From: Ramicandelaber brevisporus
Lineage: Eukaryota; Kickxellomycota; Ramicandelaberales; Ramicandelaberaceae
DNA: 10,092 nt
Assembly (NCBI GenBank): GCA_025201865.1
Contig: MU602736.1
Span: forward strand, 57,332 to 67,423
Direction of reading: 5' to 3'
The notes beneath the pieces were generated by a model, which was not told the DNA's origin, made no database searches, and was given only the letters and a program-made list of their open reading frames with translations. Position numbers and translations under genes: made by a program. Below are positions 8,611 to 10,092 of the stretch, piece by piece. Position 1 is the first letter of the stretch; every line of letters starts with the position of its first letter.

Positions 8611-8655
8611 TTGTCACTATTGTCACTGTTGTCACTGTTGTCACTATTGTCACTG
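8611..8655. repeat. Five perfect 9-bp tandem repeats upstream of transporter start
   Basis: Five head-to-tail units of TTGTCAC(T)(A/G), read on the plus strand, with the last base in the order A, G, G, A, G and no other change. On the transporter's strand each unit reads (C/T)AGTGACAA. The block begins 16 bp upstream of its start codon, so it lies in the leader or proximal promoter. Confidence 0.9.
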
Positions 8656-8885
8656 TTGCTGTTGTTGTTATTTCAGAGAAAACGTGGAGAGAGAGTGTGT
8701 GTGTCAGACCAAGATTTGTTGGTATCGTTGTTGTGCAATTGATAGAGCCTATCTTTGCCCCTTGAGACAGTTGATAATCAAAGGAGAGTGGGAAGATGAG
8801 TGAGTTGATATGATCTGTAAAGAGAAAAAATTGAACACTGGGAAAGGGGAGGAGGAGGAAAGGGAGTGAGGGATGAGAAAAGTCA

Positions 8886-8909
8886 ACACTTCGAGTGTGA
8901 CACCTCGAA
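8886..8909. promoter_or_regulatory. Near-palindromic element in divergent promoter region
   Basis: ACACT-TCG-AGTGT (8886-8898) is an inverted repeat with 5-bp arms. Overlapping it, TTCGAG and CTCGAA (8890-8895 and 8904-8909) form perfect 6-bp arms around an 8-bp spacer. The overall symmetry resembles a binding site for a dimeric regulator. It lies about 300 bp upstream of the transporter start and about 100 bp upstream of the thioesterase coding part. No factor is identified. Confidence 0.3.
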
Positions 8910-8996
8910 TGCCAACACATCCTCACCGGGTTTAATGTGGCTTAGCATGGCAATATTTTATTACAGTTAGCATGCCATGGGAATTTAAGCCAGATA

Positions 8997-9359
8997 TTGT
9001 TAAATTGGATTCACGCTAGCATTGATTCGCTGCAGTTCTACCGACCGACACACGTGGGCGACATCATCACCATCCGCGCAGTCGTCTCGCGCACGTTCCG
9101 CGCCAGCATCGAGGTGTATGTCACTGTGGAGGCCGAGAACTTGCACACTGGATTCAAGACCTCAGTCGCCAATGAGGGATTCATCACCATCGTAGCACTG
9201 GACTCGGACACTCACATGCAGGCGATTCCTGTGCCGCCGGCGGTCCCAGTAACCCCGGACGAACAGGAAATGGCTCGCCAGGCCGACGAACGGCGCGGTC
9301 GTCGCCTCGAGAAGCTGGACCGCATTCGAAGGGCCGTGCTACATTACGGCGAGTCATAA
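8997..9359 (+). CDS. Acyl-CoA thioesterase (HotDog fold), C-terminal part; start and N-terminal half not found
   Basis: About 115 residues match the second half of a HotDog acyl-CoA thioesterase of the YkhA/BFIT-ACOT type: ASIDSLQFYRP-HVGDI-TIRAVVSRTFRASIEVYVTVEAEN, a Thr/Ser-rich strand ending FITIVALD, a Pro-rich PVPPAVPVTPDE, then a charged helix rich in Arg/Glu. Such enzymes hydrolyse acyl-CoA to free fatty acid and CoA. The N-terminal half, with the GG-x-x-x-x-W-x-D helix and catalytic Asp, is absent. The frame is open from 8946 but has no ATG before the conserved block (the boundary given is a TTG), so translation must begin in an upstream exon or the gene is broken. Candidate splice acceptors are ATTACAG (ending 8966) and ACGCTAG (ending 9019); a GTGAGT donor is at 8800. 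The C-terminus ends normally at TAA. Codons strongly favour C/G at the third position. Confidence 0.72.
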   Translation: MLNWIHASIDSLQFYRPTHVGDIITIRAVVSRTFRASIEVYVTVEAENLHTGFKTSVANEGFITIVALDSDTHMQAIPVPPAVPVTPDEQEMARQADERRGRRLEKLDRIRRAVLHYGES

Positions 9360-9488
9360 ACTCAAACACAATGTTTTTTCTTCTTCTTCAAACTGATGTC
9401 ATTTATGCTACAGGATGAAGGGAATGAAGTGTACCCGCATCTCGAGTACGAATAACAACAGCAATAATTGTCGATGCTTCCGAGTTTA

Positions 9489-9510
9489 CTCTCTCTCTCT
9501 CTCTGTGTGT
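9489..9510. repeat. Compound CT/GT microsatellite
   Basis: Eight CT units followed directly by three GT units. It lies in intergenic DNA about 350 bp before the secreted-protein start. It is probably length-variable and could act as a promoter pyrimidine tract. Confidence 0.85.
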
Positions 9511-9643
9511 ATATGAAGAATTCCGCTCAGCCTGCAGACTGGAGGGTTCGTCAGGAACACAGAGTACGGAACTGCATACGCCATGACTGGCCAATGGCAG
9601 CCAGTCTGACAAAAAGAGGGAGCCAGACCGCGAGTCAGCTTTG

Positions 9644-9649
9644 TATAAT
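9644..9649 (+). promoter_or_regulatory. Candidate TATA box for secreted-protein gene
   Basis: TATAAT within TTTGTATAATT lies about 210 bp upstream of the start codon and just before the long pyrimidine-rich leader. Position and orientation fit a TATA-directed promoter; the sequence alone does not prove it. Confidence 0.35.
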
Positions 9650-9859
9650 TGCGGTTGTTTGTGCTGCCGCTTCACTCCTGCGGCTGGTCTTCTTCTCTTC
9701 TCTTCCATTCGCAACAATTGCAAACACATACCCACTCACTCTCCACAACCCTTGCATCCTCCACTCCATCATTTGTTACATTCGTTGCACTCACTCACTG
9801 CATACCAGCACATCAGCATCCCTGCACACCTGCATCTGACCGCATAAACCACCATCGCA

Positions 9860-10092
9860 ATGCTCAAGCAATCCATCAGCTCGCTGCTGCTGTTGCTGCT
9901 CGTTGTCTGCTGCTCACTGTTTGCCACCCACGTGTCGGCACAAGACGACGAAATCAACCTCAGCGGCTCCAACACGCAGAATGCCAAAATCTACAGCAAG
10001 AACGAGGACACCATCCGCCGCGGCGAGATCGAAATCAGCAAGGCCGAGCACGACGCATCCCGCGCTCAGGCGCATGTCACGCAGCTCGAGGG
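9860..10092 (+). CDS. Secreted protein of unknown function, N-terminal part (runs off the window)
   Basis: The first 77 codons of a gene cut by the window end. The N-terminus is a textbook secretory signal peptide: MLKQSISS, then an uninterrupted Leu/Val core (9-16), two Cys, and an AXA-like cleavage site THVSA | QDD after Ala27. The mature part visible (28-77) is polar and charged, with EINLSGSNTQNAKIYSKN followed by an Arg/Glu/Lys/Ala/Gln-rich stretch (51-77, RRGEIEISKAEHDASRAQAH) that looks helical and possibly coiled-coil. No family is recognised. Codons end almost always in C or G and the leader is pyrimidine-rich, both suggesting high expression. ATG at 9860 is the only sensible start; upstream in-frame sequence lacks the signal-peptide pattern. 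Type I membrane anchoring farther downstream cannot be excluded. Confidence 0.8.
   Translation, partial: MLKQSISSLLLLLLVVCCSLFATHVSAQDDEINLSGSNTQNAKIYSKNEDTIRRGEIEISKAEHDASRAQAHVTQLE

Larger units (their letters stand above)
8596..8996. other. Intergenic region between transporter and thioesterase (about 400 bp)
   Basis: It holds the promoter and leader of the minus-strand transporter gene and whatever lies upstream of the thioesterase fragment. Contents seen: a five-copy 9-bp repeat (8611-8655), a purine-rich plus-strand stretch (about 8820-8880), a near-palindromic element (8886-8909) and the octamer TTAGCATG twice (8942-8949 and 8967-8974). I read all three plus-strand frames here and found nothing resembling the missing N-terminal half of a HotDog thioesterase. 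Confidence 0.6.
9360..9859. other. Intergenic region before secreted-protein gene (500 bp)
   Basis: It contains the 3' end of the thioesterase transcript and the promoter of the next gene. No clear AATAAA follows the thioesterase stop; a T/C-rich run (about 9373-9389) does. From about 9665 to the start codon the plus strand is pyrimidine-rich with repeated CACTCACT/CTCTCC motifs, typical of a leader for a well-expressed fungal gene. Open frames on both strands here have simple, biased composition and no family resemblance, so I treat the region as non-coding. Confidence 0.6.

Noticed and set aside
8530-8803. Plus-strand frames crossing the 9-bp repeat (Leu/Ser or Cys/His repeats)
   Set aside because: The repetitive peptides come directly from the TTGTCACTR repeat and part of the region overlaps the transporter's coding sequence; there is no support for translation, and the Cys/His pattern is not a zinc-finger spacing.
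8942-8974. TTAGCATG occurring twice, 25 bp apart, considered as a target-site duplication or element footprint
   Set aside because: No terminal inverted repeats or element-like content lie between the copies, and eight bases recurring in AT-rich DNA is weak evidence.
9403-9839. Open frames on both strands in the 500-bp gap (minus 9403-9735, plus 9468-9839)
   Set aside because: They run through a CT/GT microsatellite and a pyrimidine-rich leader, show biased composition, and match no family that I recognise.
1-10092. Possible biosynthetic cluster or defence-type system
   Set aside because: The six genes are unrelated housekeeping-type families in mixed orientation, with ordinary promoter spacing and no shared signature or mobile-element boundary.

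Overview
The window is nuclear DNA from an intron-poor eukaryote, most likely a fungus or close relative. Evidence: long uninterrupted eukaryotic-type genes on both strands, a mitochondrial presequence, a secretory signal peptide, Ser/Asn/Ala homopolymer runs inside conserved proteins, pyrimidine-rich leaders before start codons, and AATAAA-type 3' signals. The DUG3-type glutamine amidotransferase and the YOL098C-like M16 peptidase are families well known in fungi. An early-diverging, intron-poor fungus (for example Kickxellomycotina or Mucoromycota) is my best guess, but nothing here proves the clade.

Layout: a DUG3-like class II glutamine amidotransferase (39-1640, -) lies downstream of, and is co-oriented with, a large M16 zinc metallopeptidase (2226-6335, -). 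The M16 gene diverges across about 210 bp from a small mitochondrial inner-membrane protein gene of Mrx11/DUF1279 type (6548-7237, +). That gene converges tail to tail, with only 95 bp between stop codons, on an SLC35F-type transporter gene (7333-8595, -). About 400 bp beyond the transporter start comes the C-terminal part of a HotDog acyl-CoA thioesterase (to 9359, +), for which I can find no start codon or N-terminal half. After 500 bp of intergenic DNA the window ends inside a secreted-protein gene (9860 onward, +).

The genes look like independent housekeeping loci, not a pathway cluster. The two leftmost genes both belong to peptide-turnover families (glutathione degradation and an M16 peptidase), but nothing shows that they act together. 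No mobile element, CRISPR array, tRNA or rRNA was recognised, and I do not see a clearly new multi-gene system. The points most worth a second look are the start-less thioesterase, the large Ser-rich insert in the DUG3 homologue, a five-copy 9-bp repeat before the transporter gene, a clear mitochondrial cleavage motif, and an M16 reading frame that stays open upstream of its first Met.
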